A stretch of 64,000 bases of DNA, taken from assembly GCA_946894095.1 (NCBI GenBank), contig OX335655.1, positions 2,046,001 through 2,110,000 of the forward strand. The letters run 5' to 3'. A model generated the notes under the pieces. It was not told the origin of the DNA and made no database searches. It saw nothing but the letters and a program-made list of their open reading frames with translations. How positions within the stretch are numbered: the stretch's first letter is position 1; every line of letters starts with the position of its first letter. Source of the stretch: Incurvaria masculella (lineage: Eukaryota; Arthropoda; Insecta; Lepidoptera; Incurvariidae). Position numbers and translations under genes: made by a program. Shown piece after piece: positions 22,941 through 34,700 of the stretch.

Positions 22941-23055
22941 AATTTTACTAATAAACATATGGACTTACTATATCGGATGGATAAGCAGAAGCGAAAATAA
23001 ATCCGTCGAATAGTTATCTGGTTGTTTATCTGACTATTGAAAAATCTGCCCTTAA

Positions 23056-24071
23056 TTATAATAATACATTGGAAGAAAAATTTATGTTTACCTACTTATC
23101 TAGTACGGGTGAAAAACAAATCCATGGTAAGAATATTAAAAAATACTTTGCTAACCATCTATCAGTTCAATTGTCAAAATGTACAGAAATGAGAGACAGC
23201 TATAATAACTTACAATTAACTAGATAGCCTTTTCAGTCTCAACGCAAGCACCTATTTTTTATAAGAAATTAGATAAATCTTAAATGTAAATAAATAGAAG
23301 AGCTACGTTAATAAAAAGTAAATATGTGCCCAAACTAATGTGTCAATGGGGAAAAACCTGCTTATTTTCAGTATTTTCTGCTGCACCGGTAGCAGTGGAT
23401 TAATTGTGTCGATTCAAATATAATCAAGAGATTCGTTGGCCGACGTAATTGTCGGGATAGCTCGGCGGTAGAGCAGTGGACATCAAATTTCCAATTTTGG
23501 ATATCATGCTTTCAAAACACTTTCACTACATATCACACATATCTTATTTCAATGAATAGGACATGCAAATCAAGCCTAATTTTTCTCCTTACAAATAAGT
23601 ACTTTCCATAACATTTCCTACTAGGTTTTAAATTATTAGCACCAATACTTGTTTCTTTATGCATCTGCAAAGTTTAATTTATGGAACAATGATTATTTAT
23701 AGTTTTCGGATTCCTAGCGTATCTTGTTGTTTTAATTACATTTATTGTCAAAATTATTGTAAACTTTCAGATATTGGCACAATAGTCATGTAGAACAGAA
23801 ATGTCGTTTGCAATAATAGAGTGAAACCAATATTTACTCTGGCAGTGACAAGATGATCCACTCCGATCCTTCCGGGCACAGGTGGATTCAGGATTTAAAT
23901 TTTGGGGGACGGACCTCAGGGAAAAGATGGACAATTTTTAAGTGCCGCTTCGACCAGTGCCTTCGGGCCACATTATGGCACAGTTTGAAGAGTTACAATT
24001 TACCACTTCTTAGAACAGCATCAAAATAATTCTAGCGTTCATTGAGGCGGAGGGCCCGCCCGAGGCTAGTG
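23056..24071. other. Intergenic, no gene; SINE-head relics
   Basis: A tRNA-like segment TTGTCGGGATAGCTCGGCGG TAGAGCAG at 23449-23480 resembles an A box and occurs again near 59910 (TTGTCGGAAAAGCTCGGCGG), so it is a repeat head rather than a tRNA gene. A short SINE-body piece (ATGGACAATTTTTAAGTGCC GCTTCGACC) lies at 23925-23955. The TMEM104 3' UTR must lie here; no AATAAA could be assigned. Confidence 0.5.
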
Positions 24072-27000
24072 TCAGAAGTGAGTCTCGCAGAAGTGCGCGA
24101 CGAGCAGCAGGACGCAGCCGGCGGCCCACGCGAGCAGCAGCGGCGGGCCGGCGCGGTGGCGCAGCGGGCTCGCGTGCGGGGGGCGCGCGGGCGAGCGGGC
24201 GGGCCGCCGGCGGCGCGCGGCCGCCACCAGCGCCGCCGGCGCCGCGTACTGCACGCCCGCGCCCGCCAGCGCGCCCGTCACGCTCACCAGCACCCCCACG
24301 TCGCGCACGCCCAGCGTGAGCAGCAGCGGCGGCGCGACCGCGAGCGCCGCGCACGCCGCGCGCGCCGCCCACCCCCCGCCGCCCCACGCGCCCTCGAGGT
24401 TGTTGCGCAGCGTCACGGCCACTATCGGGTAGCTGGCGGCGAGCGCGAACACGGGGAACAGCGCGAGGAAGTAGTGCACGGCGAGCGCGCCGGCGCCGTC
24501 GCCGCGCTCCGGCGCGAAGTTGAGCGTGTAGAGCGGGTCGAGGTGCGCGAAGGCGAAGGCGCCGGTGAGCGCGAGCAGCAGGTAGAAGGCGGCTATGAGC
24601 GCGTAGTCGAGCGCGAGGAGCGCGGCGAGGCGGCGCTTGCGGCGCACGGGCGCGAGCAGCCCCGGCAGCGAGTGGTGGCACATGAACGCGTAGACGCAGG
24701 TGCCGAAGAGCGCGGGGGTGGCGGCGGGCGCGGCGGCAGGGGGGTGCCCCAGCGCGCCGCGCACCGCCAGCGACCAGCACGCCAGCCAGATCATCACGCA
24801 GAATGCTGCAACACACACATACTCATATAATAATAATAAAATGGTTTATTTCAGGCAATTACACCCCTACGGTCCAAGATCCCGCCTATAATCGATCTAC
24901 CCTCACCTGTTTTCCTAATGAAAAGAACTTTTTATCGAAAATGGTTTACAAACAAAGAAATCGAGTCTAGGTTGACAATTGCGATAAAACAAAGAAAGAG
25001 CATGATTAACTTGATATCAAAATATCAAAAACCTAGTGAAATATTAAGAGCATGGAAACAGTAATCGCCCGTAGTATGGGGAATTATAGGGTAACGACTG
25101 TTAAGGTTTTTTTATAAATTTTTTTTACTTTAGATTTTGTTTACCATGGTTATCCAGTCTATTTTCAAATTGATTGGTGGTGTTAGCGTTAATCAAATCC
25201 ACTGGGAGTTTATTCCATGCATCTACCACTATAACTATTATACTACAACTTGGCCATTTATTCGTTCATTCATTTAATAAATAGGTATTGAAGCCTATAG
25301 ATCCTTTAGGCAGCATGCTCATGTATAGCACTGTGGTATGGATAATTCAACTGATAAAAGCGAACATACCGAGCCACCTCATGGCCGTGGTGAACAGCTG
25401 CAGGTACTTCGTCTTCTGCAGGTCGAAGAGCGCGAAGGGCGCGAGCGCGGCCGTGAAGGCGAGCAGCGCGACGCGGTAGCAGGCGCCGCGCGTCGCCGGC
25501 CACGCGCCCTCCGCGAGGCACGGCGCCTCCGCCGGCAGCGACGCGTTGCGCCAATCCAAACCGTCCGGCCGCCACGTGCTGCGTCAAACACAGCACGGAG
25601 CGTTAGGAGCACGTCGGGGATTGGAGGAGCAGAGATGCACAACCCAGCGAGGCGCAACGTTCTGAATTGAATAAGGTGGACACTGTTCTCGAGAAAGTTG
25701 CCAACTGGGGCCAGTAGAACCTTGTCGCCTTCAATGTTCGCAAGACCCAATGTTGTGTTTTCTCTGCCAAGCAGAACCATTTTCACTCCTAGCAAGGTTT
25801 CAAGGCAACGTCGTACCTGTATCCGAGCACCTGGACCTACTGGGCTGCTACATCTCCAAAGACGTGGATTTTCGACGTTTTATTGAATCCAAGGCCAATA
25901 TTGCATCGCAGAAACTGGGGATCCTATACCGTTGCAGTAGGTTCTTTTCACTGGTACAACTACCACTTGCTTTTTAGCGATAAGATCGCCCTTTACATGT
26001 ATGTATTAAAAATCCGAACTTAACTAACCTTAACGAACCGTTTCTTAGGGCCGAGTGCACGTAAGGAGAAAAAATCAAAATCTATGTCAATGTTAAATGT
26101 TAAATAAACAATGTTAAACATGTCACTTTGTTTGGATAGTATGGAAGGAACTCTATGCGGTTCACTAAAACTGACGTGTTTGAACAGTGATTAACTCAGC
26201 CATCTCTTCGTGCAATTGGGGCTTAAGCTTATGTCTCTGCGCACTGCCAGGATATGAAAACGTCCGCCGGCGGGTGTCTTTTATTCCTTTAACCTCGGAG
26301 TCTTCAAGCGCAATTTGAACAATCTCGATAGCTCTATAATAGTGAAGGAAGCTCTGTACTTGCAGTTTTAATCCTCCCCAGACTTCAATTCAAGGATAAA
26401 AAAATAAGTCAGTAGGTACAATACAGCTGGTATATTAAGTATTTAGGAATTTCAAAGATTTAATAAAAACTATTTATTTCAGTTTGAATTATCACGATTT
26501 TAACATACAGGTAAATAGTCTAATTTATTACCAAACAACATCCATAAGGGAATTGGCCACTGCAGCCGAGTAGATGCTTAGGTCTCCGTACAAGTAGAGA
26601 CAGAGCGTAATGTAGAACAGCGTGCGACCACCGCTGCTGAGCAACACTCGCGCCATCTCACCGAGTTCCACGCGCTGCAACACAAATGCACAGTGGTTCA
26701 GTGGTTTGAGTAGATGCCGACGTCTCTGAGCGCCTAGTCCGACTTCTCACATAAATTGGCGTTTACGCCAAACCGATCGGCTAACGTTTTCAAATGTTAG
26801 AAAAGCGGGAAGTGTGAGTACGAGTTTGATTTGACAGCTTACATATTTTTGCATCGTAAATATGTTGATGTTGCCGTTTACGTCGTAGACTGGTTAAAGA
26901 AAGTAAAACCACAGAATAATAGTAAAACTTATATAGATTTGAATTTTTACGTAACTTCCAAGTTCCATAAATGTTTGAGAACTCTGACTTGCCGTACTGT

Positions 27001-29223
27001 ACAGGTTAAGAGGTGCAGCATCTTACCCGGTCCAGAGAGTAGAGTGCAGTGGGGGGCGGGGACTCGGCGCGCGACACCAGCGGCTCCTCCCCCTCCCTGT
27101 ACTGGACGCTGCCCTCCGCCTCCGTCTCTCCCTCGGCCTCCTCACACTCGGGCCTCGCCTGAAATATATCAAAGTCACATCGTTACTAAGCTGATGGATC
27201 TTGTTTGGATCTCAGTCGATTAGTAAAACAATCTCTGTCAATTAAAACATTCTTATTTTATTTTGGGTGAGCCTATTGGCAGATCTGATCAGGAGGGTTC
27301 CGGACAACTTATTGGCGCTGAGCACTTTTTGAAACCATTTGCAGATTCGCATATATAATAGCTGCAATGAGGCCGCCGTTGTTGTTGTAGTGGTAAAGAT
27401 TCAAGACATTGGACGACAAAAGATGTCGAAGCAGCAATGAAATATTGTCCATGTCTTCTATCTAGTTCAATATAGCCATGCTCATAAAGGGAAGGTACTG
27501 GCATGGCACCTGGCTACGCAGATGCGGTGTGCTGAGCTACTATAATGAAGGTGGGTCCAGTTATATCGATGTCCAGTTGCATAAAAAAAAACAACAAAAA
27601 GCACCATTTTGTACATAATTTTGTAGTTATATTACCAAGAAATAATATTGCAAGATAACCTGGTGGAAGGTGTCGGTGCGGGAAGCAGAGTGCAGCGCGT
27701 TGACTGTGGCGTGCGCCTCGATCACATAGGTTGCGGCGAGGAAGCTGGCGAGAGCTAGCGCTGCAACGGAGGCCGCCCCCAGCGCCCAGCCCGCCTGCGC
27801 CAGCGCCGCCGGCAACGCCAGCGCACCCGTTCCAACCATCAAATTGAACACGTACACCAACCCCATCTACATGCAGGCAAACATTGTATTAGAATGCCCA
27901 AATCGACTTAGGGTCCCTTTAAGAGCTCTAACAGATCACTGCAAACTAAACGAGCACATTAATTTGTCTGAAATGGACATTTGCAGATTTTGTTGCTAGG
28001 AGAAAGAAAATCCACTTCACATTTTAAGCCCACTTAGGACACAAAAGAAGTATCCACCTAGGCGGGCATGTAATGCACCCAGATGAGATCAGATCGATGG
28101 CTCCCCAAAAACTACACTTCATAAAAAGTGTAGAGTTAGAGAGCAAGCTATAAAGGGGTGAAATCACAATAGATCTTCTCAGGTCGCAGTGCCGTCGAGG
28201 TACGGACACCGATTAGGGGCTGTAGGGCACGACACACAGTTTCAAATAATAAATAGAATGCCCAGGCCCAGACACGAGCATAAAATATGGACGTACAGAA
28301 GTCAGGCTCCATAAGACATGTGATAATAGGCGCACGCACACCTGGGGAAAAGCTGGAAAGCATTTTGGTTATTATTTGGTATCGCGCCACCACCGAATTT
28401 GAGGCTAATTTTTTTTTAGAGGTGCGTTATGGCTTTCAAACATCATAACTAGTGCTGTTATGATGGCGAATGACCTTTTTTGGCTTAAAAAAACTCAAAT
28501 TTTCAAAATATTGGGAATTTATTTGACGGTATTCCCACAAGTATAAGTGCTGCGGCCACTTATGCCTAACCTAACCTGATGTTTGGAAGCCATAACGCAC
28601 CTCAAAAGGTTAGGTTAGGTGGTAAGGATGTCATGCGTCATCATAACAACACTAGTTATGATGTTTGGAAGTCATAAAGCACTCCTAAAAAAAATTTGCC
28701 TCTAAATCGGTGGTGGCGCGATACCGAATATTTACCAGCATTCTTTTAAGGAATGTGATATATGTGTATATAGTCGACCGTGAAGCAAGGACACGTTAAT
28801 TAAAGAAAGAGCCCAGTAAAAAGAACTACTTTACGAATATACTGCATGGTCCAGCCTTGAACCAGCAAAATATACCATTCGCGGATATTGCGTCTGCCAA
28901 TTTTGCCACGTGCTGTATGCCCATAATTTCGAATTGTCCTGGAGTCCCTCTTCCCGTAATCGATGCCTTCTACTTACACAGCGCTTAGGATTACACCTAC
29001 ATACATTTATTTAACATTTCATCTTCTTTGCGGACATTGACTGCAAAGATTGAACATTGACGATGTTATCTGTTTTCTTCGGAAATAAAAATAAGTTATG
29101 CTGGAAAAACACCGAAGGGTCACTTGAAATGTTACAGAAAAACAAAAGCAGTAAGACTTTACGTACCCATATGGAGTAGCCATCAGCGGGTCTGGCGCCA
29201 GCGGTTAAGATGGCAGACTGCAT
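24072..29223 (-). CDS. TMEM104: TMEM104 orthologue, amino-acid-transporter-like membrane protein (6 exons, 493 aa)
   Basis: Exons in transcript order: 29223-29167, 27866-27660, 27158-27027, 26674-26532, 25578-25370, 24805-24072. Phases agree at every GT-AG junction and the sum is 494 codons; human TMEM104 has 496 aa. Family features: MGLVYVFNLMVGTGALALP in the first helix (residues 20-38), a variable acidic loop (89-130), LYLYGDLSIYSAAV, FALFDLQKTKYLQLFTTAMR spanning the fifth exon, then FMCHHSLPGLL, LDPLYTLNFAPERGD, FPVFALAASYPIVAVTLRNN and GAGVQYAAPA. About 11 membrane segments are expected. TMEM104 belongs to the AAAP (SLC32/36/38-type) fold; its substrate is not known to me. The first exon is the least certain: ATG at 29223 is the first ATG after an in-frame stop, and it joins in phase. 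The last exon is very GC-rich, with Ala/Arg expansions. Confidence 0.93.
25680..25980 (+). pseudogene. LINE reverse-transcriptase fragment, TMEM104 intron 4
   Basis: With frameshifts the text reads KVANWG...NLVAFN.RKTQCCVFSAKQ, then YLYPSTWTYWAATSPKTWIF or, in the next frame, VPVSEHLDLLGCYISKDVDF, then SKANIASQKLGILYRCSRFF. This corresponds to the region after the YADD box of jockey-like elements (N-x-x-KTQ, LG-x-x-IS, A-x-KKLGVL-x-R). Plus strand, antisense to TMEM104. A decayed remnant. Confidence 0.6.
26048..26222. repeat. MITE with TTA flanks, GGGCCGAGTGCACG ends (copy 1)
   Basis: The ends GGGCCGAGTGCACG and CTCTTCGTGCAATTGGG are imperfect inverted repeats, flanked by TTA. The interior GAAGGAACTCTATGCGGTTC, ACTAAAACTGACGTGTTTGA matches the second copy at 57139-57297. 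In TMEM104 intron 4. Confidence 0.65.
27380..27592 (+). repeat. SINE tail fragment, TMEM104 intron 2
   Basis: Contains ATGTCGAAGCAGCAATGAAA, TATCTAGTTCAATATAGCCA, GGAAGGTACTGGCATGGCAC and ATCGATGTCCAGTTGCAT, then an A-rich end. The 5' head is missing. Confidence 0.65.
28376..28730. repeat. Palindromic MITE, TMEM104 intron 1
   Basis: TTGGTATCGCGCCACCACCG at the left faces CGGTGGTGGCGCGATACCGA at the right. Internal pairs (TAGAGGTGCGTTATGGCTTT / GAAGCCATAACGCACCTC) extend the fold. A TAACCTAACCT / AGGTTAGGTTA pair is in the centre. Confidence 0.7.
28747..29058 (+). repeat. Dispersed element with GGAATGTGATAT ends (copy 1)
   Basis: Contains GTCGACCGTGAAGCAAGGAC, AAAAAGAACTACTTTACG and ATACCATTCGCGGATATTG, then TTGACTGCAAAGATTGAACA. 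The same blocks in the same order occur on the minus strand at 56321-56691. Confidence 0.65.
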
Positions 29224-30437
29224 CCTGCGAGTGGCACGTCCCCGTCGGTTCACGAGTAAGGCATCGGTGGGGCAGTTTGAAGAAGCACCTATGATTATAA
29301 ACACTTCACCGCGTTCTTTTTAGCTGCTCACCTCAACAATACACTCAACATTGCAATGAAGAATTCATATTTGATTAGAATCGAACAAAACAATCAAACC
29401 TGGCATGACAGTTGACAACTATGGTCCTCGATCGTCAATATCTGCATCGCCACCATCTGCCTCGCCAATATCTCGATCGCTAGCGATGCATCTGCGGTCT
29501 GACCGCAAATCCGTCTCCAACGACTGGATGCGCATATGCGTCGCCAAAAACTGGAGGCGCAGCTGCGTCGCCAAAGTGGGTGTGGTGTGGGAATATTTTA
29601 GTTAGTTTGGGTTAGATAAGGTTAGGTTATGCGGCGTGAAGGTATGTACGGTCGTTACGTCTGAAAAAAAAACAATCTACTAGAAAATATCGATGACTAG
29701 AAACCATGAAAGTCAAAGTAGTGTTTAAATCAAACTATATATTTGGGTTTAATACCGTGTTTGTTTAATGTTCTTGCGATCTAAGTGAATGTGAAAGAGA
29801 AAGTGCTACTGTCAAAGACTTCTTTTGTCGTTTCTAGTATAGCTAATTTTACGTAAAGTACCTACTTAAAAGTTCGCACATTTAAAACTGATTCCATAAT
29901 GATGCCATGCATTTATCTTTTGCATCATCTTTTATTACGTTAGTTAAACGTATGTAAGTAGGTTTACAGTAAAATGTATGCCGCGTGGCCATATACCTAA
30001 AGTGCGGAGTGCGCCAGGCCTGGCAATATTACAAAAAAATACGATGTGGCCAAATTTAGCTAACCGAGAATATGTGGCTCCGAATTATATTGAACGAAAT
30101 TTACTAATCAAGTTAGCTGTCAATGACATTGAGTCTTGAAATCTAGTTGGAATCTAAATTCTAGTTGTAATAAATTGAGATGTTGGAAATAACTATAGAA
30201 CAAGAATTAGCCATGTACCTCACATTAGCAAAACCACTGATTCTGAATTTGCCTCATGAAGTTGGTAAGCTCGAATTTTAATTGTCCACGGAAGTGTTTC
30301 GAGTACTTTTTTTTTTATTCGTTTTCCGCGCTATTGCCTATTTTTCTAACGGGTCGTGAGGAAAGGAATAATGTGAATGTGGTGTATGAAAGCATAAAAA
30401 GTATCGGGCGTCCCATAATACGTACGGGCGTACATAT
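29224..30437. other. Region upstream of TMEM104, no gene seen
   Basis: The TMEM104 promoter and any 5' UTR exon should lie here. A CpG-containing patch at 29430-29600 has several GATGC.GC and GCGTCGCCAAA units in near-tandem. No clear coding frame; no TATA or initiator could be assigned. Confidence 0.4.
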
Positions 30438-30533
30438 TCAGCCTCAGTGGCCCAGAGGCGCGACACTTCGGCGATCGCTCTCCGAAGTTAAGCAACGCTG
30501 GGTCCGGTCTGGTCTTGGATGGGTGACCATTCG
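30438..30533 (+). repeat. Solo 5S-like SINE head
   Basis: CTCCGAAGTTAAGCAACGCT, GGGTCCGGTCTGGTCTTGGA and TGGGTGACCATTCG match the 5S-derived head at 9635, but the usual SINE tail is missing: the sequence goes directly into unrelated DNA after the C-box-like segment. It could be a 5'-only insertion or a recombined copy. Confidence 0.7.
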
Positions 30534-30639
30534 AATGAAAACCGTATCAAAAAGTCCGTATCGTGGCTTAAAAGAAGTAAACGAAGAAATAAGGGCAGAT
30601 AGTGATGACCCCCTAGCCACCGCATTGAGGCATTTCGGT

Positions 30640-30915
30640 TTGTATGACAGCTACATCTTAACGTAAGCGGAACTGAATTATATATAGCCTATCCTGTGTC
30701 CCCTGTAGTTACATATACTTGTAGTAAGTTTAATCGAATTCGGATGATCGGTTTAAAAGTTATGGAGGAACATACATACATACATACAGAACTGATTTCT
30801 AAAAATCATCAATTTAGTCTTAGTATCATACATAAAGTCTACAAACGAAGTATCTTAGAAAACAAAGCAACTTACTCCATGAATACCCCTTACAGATTTA
30901 TTATTAGTATAGAAA
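30640..30915 (+). repeat. LINE-tail-like repeat with CATA microsatellite (copy 1)
   Basis: Contains ACAGCTACATCTTAACGTAA, AGTTATGGAGGAACATACAT, a short ACAT run, CTAAAAATCATCAATTTAGT and AAGTCTACAAACGAAGTATC. The same text occurs at 47075-47352. The pattern resembles 3' ends of RTE-like LINEs, but no coding part is present, so the class is inferred. Confidence 0.6.
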
Positions 30916-31054
30916 AAAAAGATTAAAATACCGCATGAATCATTTTCTGGGGGTTACCATAATAAATTAACTCGCCGGGAGAACAGGCAAGTGAGTAATT
31001 CCATCTCACGTTTAGTTGCATTTCGTAATATGCTAACTGGTAATTTCAGTTCAC

Positions 31055-31260
31055 TTGGCCAAAAAAACAATCCTTTAATTTTTTTTTTATTTCACCTATT
31101 TTATACCTATGTTATAGCGGCAAAATAAATACACACTCTGTGAAAATTTCAGCTGCCTACCTATTGCGGTTCATGAGATACAGGACACGGACGAACGGAC
31201 GGACAGCGGAAGCTTAGTAATAGGGTTTCGTTGTCACCCTTTGGGTACGGAACCCTAAAA
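31055..31260 (+). repeat. Family A repeat, 5'-truncated
   Basis: Lacks the GAGTCGGACTCGC head. It keeps the TTATAGCGGCAAAATAAATA core, a GGACGGACAGCGGA section and the end CTTTGGGTACGGAACCCTAA. Confidence 0.75.
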
Positions 31261-31707
31261 CTAAAGGAAAGTGTTGATTTTTAATAAACTTATTAAAATG
31301 TTCCAGTATTCATACATTACCCGTACCCAAAAAATACAAATACTGACGTAGATTTTGACAAAATATTTCAGAATTCAAAATTTCATAAACATAGTTAAAC
31401 ATTAAGAGCATGTAAACAGTAATCACCCGTATTTATATGATAGGATAACGACTCTCTTAAACACAATTTCACTCCAAAGAATCTTCCCGCGGTTTTTAGA
31501 AGTCATAGTTCTGTTCAGTTCAACCAGTGAAACACTATACCGACCTAACAACGCAACTGAGTATATATCACTGCGCGCTCTGATTTGATATTTTGTTTTG
31601 CAGTCGGTACCGCACTGTGTGAGTAAGATAGCGATATAGTGGAAGCGAGATCGCATGCGATTCGAAACACAAGCCGCCATTTCTATATAGTTTCTTTATT
31701 GAACCAG

Positions 31708-34700
31708 GATATATTTCGATTCTTCTACGGGACGCTGAGAGTAAATAAAAATAAACCCAAAATATTGGAGGTTAGCGTCACATATCGTTCAGAGCGAGTT
31801 GTGGCCGCCCGGTGGGTGGTGGCGCTGGCGTCGCCTGCCGCCGGGGCCGAGGTCGCGCGCGACTACGCGCGGCTGCTCCTGCTTGTGCTGCCGCGGCGCC
31901 GCCTGCTGCCGCCCTTCCTCCGGCCGCCGCCGGCGCCGCCGCACCTGCCGCCGCCGCCGCGCTCCTCCGCGGTACGTCGCTTCACACGCAGCCATTGGAG
32001 AAATATCCATGATACTAGCGTATAAGGTGCAAGCCAGACGGACGGAGCATCGAGCACGCTCCGGGCGCTCTCGTGGCGGGCCTCGATGCGACGATACGTG
32101 TTGGTGGCCATTCAATATGCAGGTGCTAGATTGTGCCATCCTCATAAGTGCGTCTGTGGTACCAACGTTACCGAACGGGGCCACCACTTCTCGCGCGGCC
32201 GGAGCTGCAGCTGAGAGGGCAGCAGCAATTAAACATCATAAATACAGGTGTGTGGCGAGTTCCTTTGAGCTTTTAGCTTTCGACGTTGAGACGCTCGGTT
32301 CATGGTCACCAGAAGCGATAACTTTCGCTTCAACATTAGGCAAACTTTTAAATGACAGTTCCGGTGATCCCAGGTCCGGGGCACATTTTGTCCGGCGAAT
32401 AAGCCTCTAAATTCAAAGAGTGTAACACCGCCAGTATTGTAGGTACAGCTGGAGTTTCGGCTCTTTTATTTAGAAGAAGTTTTTTACCTTTAAGTTTAAA
32501 TTACATATGTATTTTAATTTTCCTACCTATCTAATAAAGAGATCGTCACGTGTAAGTGTTGGAGTTTAATATTTATCTGAAAACATGTTCTCTTCTGAAG
32601 ACGAATACATGCTCGCATTGGTGCAACTCACGGAGGAGGTAGGTATTGCAACTGCTAAATTGTGCGGTCTAGATATGCGGCTTCAGCGGAGGCGCAACGG
32701 GCGTGCTGGAGGTGTGCCGCTCGGAGACTGAGGTGTGGTGCGGAGGACGCGGGCGGGGCAGCGCGCGCGTCGCCGTGCAGCGCGTCGGCGGCGGCCGCGG
32801 AGTGCACTGCTACCTCGCACTGTCCGTGCCGCCCGCGACTCCGCCGCTGGGAGCGGCCGGCGGAGACGCTGCAACTCGTTAGTGGAACAGTTACGAACCG
32901 TCACACACACCCTAACTAACCCTCGTTGATCTCTGCCCGAAGTCGAGGTCGTTACCAGATCCCCCGTATCCGAGGGCTTTGTTCAATCGACCTGTTAGGG
33001 AAATACCGTCTCTACTCTACACCACAAATATACCATGTCGCGTCTCCGGGTTCCGCTAACACACCCGAACTTGTTTTTCAGATTTTTTAAAAAATCACAC
33101 CTTTGTCCTCGGTTTTGGGTACGCACACATAGCAACAACCGATGTAGAATACCTCTGCTGACTAGAAGTAATTTGTTTTTCTAGATTAACACAGCACTAG
33201 TGCATAATTTACATAAACAAACTACTTTTGAATTACGTACGGAAAATGGGAGAGGGATGCATAAGCTGGTTCGTGAAAAAAATCAATCATTGTTATGTGA
33301 AGCAGAAAATACTGATGCAATAATTTCATCAACACTTAGTAAGTTTCAGTCCTAAATACTCCTGATGAAAATTGGCTGCACTTTGAGGTCTGCTGACACT
33401 CAGCCGGCCAGGAGGACTTGCGTACGGAATTGACAGCCTAGCGTCGTGTATGCTGTACACACTCTTCCTTTGGAGGCCTAGTTGCTCGCACTAACCACTT
33501 TGAGGAGGCTGCCCCGGGCCATCCGGCGATCCGAGACTATGTAGAATCTACAGTCCATCTACAGTGTAGATGGACTCTTCCTTTGGTTCGCAGCCTTATC
33601 TCCTAACGCATAAAGCAAATAAGGAAAAACTTTGAATTAGCCCCCCAAAACTTCTAACTCCCCTTCCGTCTTGACCTTGCCAACATATGAGGTCTTCCAT
33701 CAAATTGTGTTGCCATATTATCATACGAACTGGATTGGCTCCACCGTAACCGATCACCCCGGTAGGGAAACTTACACCTCGGCCATAACCCATGGATTGT
33801 CCTGTTTGGTTTCGAGATACACTCACTTTCCCGACAACCATGGGATACGCCTACACTGAGAAAAAAGTAGGCCGACAAAGTGACAAAAATCCCGTTGTCA
33901 GAAAAACATTGTTGAAGCATGAAAATAAGTTGTTACTATAACGAATCGAGCTTATTTCTCAGGACAGCTTTTATTTTGTCAATTGCTTTTTGTCATTGAA
34001 ACAAAGTCGTATTTGTTACTGTAACAACTTTGGTCACTGTTTGTTAGTGTAACAAAGTGGAAGTTGCGAGCGCAACAATGTCTAGTATGTTTTGCTAGAA
34101 TTACTTTGTTAGATTGTATATATGGTCGACAAAATAAAGGTTGTCGTTGCAACCAATTCACTATGACGGCTCTCCAGGGTTAAAGTTTCTTTGTTGGGCC
34201 AACAATATTTTTTTCTCAGTGTAGCTTGCTGGACCTTGTGCTGGTCTCTGAACCTGCAGAATATACTTAAGATAAGCGAAAAAGCGCCTATCGGAACCTC
34301 TAATCCCTGCCTGGTATCCTGCACTGTCCACGTGAGCCCAATACACACAAAGTCTGGCATCACATTTCTGAGAAGAATTCCGTCTTATTAGAGCTGATGC
34401 AACAGGGTATTACATCATATGTTGTACCCACCGAGGAAGGAAGGATGGGAGCGGCAACCCTAACTTGAATGGCGGTAATGCCGGCGAGTGAGTTCGCTTA
34501 CGAATTCGCTCACTGCTGATGTTACCGAGTTCCAACGAACCGTAAGAATATGTGAGAACTTTGCAACAAATATTCGATGTTACTCGTCCCGAATTCGAAA
34601 GCGAACTAACTACAGTCAGTGCTTTTCCACTAACTCGAATGAGTTTCAATCGCCACTACCGTCCTTCCTTGCTCGCTGGTTGCACAATTCGGTGGTAATC

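Larger units (their letters stand above)
20697..23052. mobile_element. Harbinger-like MITE interrupted by a hAT-like element
   Basis: The left part (20697-20823) and right part (22941-23052) together match the uninterrupted 230-bp MITE at 53842-54071. The ends GGCCCGATTTTTCAATCCTC and (inverted) GGGCAGATTTTTCAATAG are flanked by TTA (20694-20696 and 23053-23055). The 2117 bases between are the hAT-like insertion. Confidence 0.75.

Noticed and set aside
23449..23480. Possible tRNA gene (TTGTCGGGATAGCTCGGCGG TAGAGCAG)
   Set aside because: No cloverleaf partner or B box at the proper distance; the same head recurs at about 59910, so it is a SINE head.
24010..24830. Long frames of 260-270 codons over the TMEM104 last exon
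   Set aside because: Arg-rich shadow frames; the minus frame ending at 24072 matches TMEM104 and joins the upstream exons in phase.
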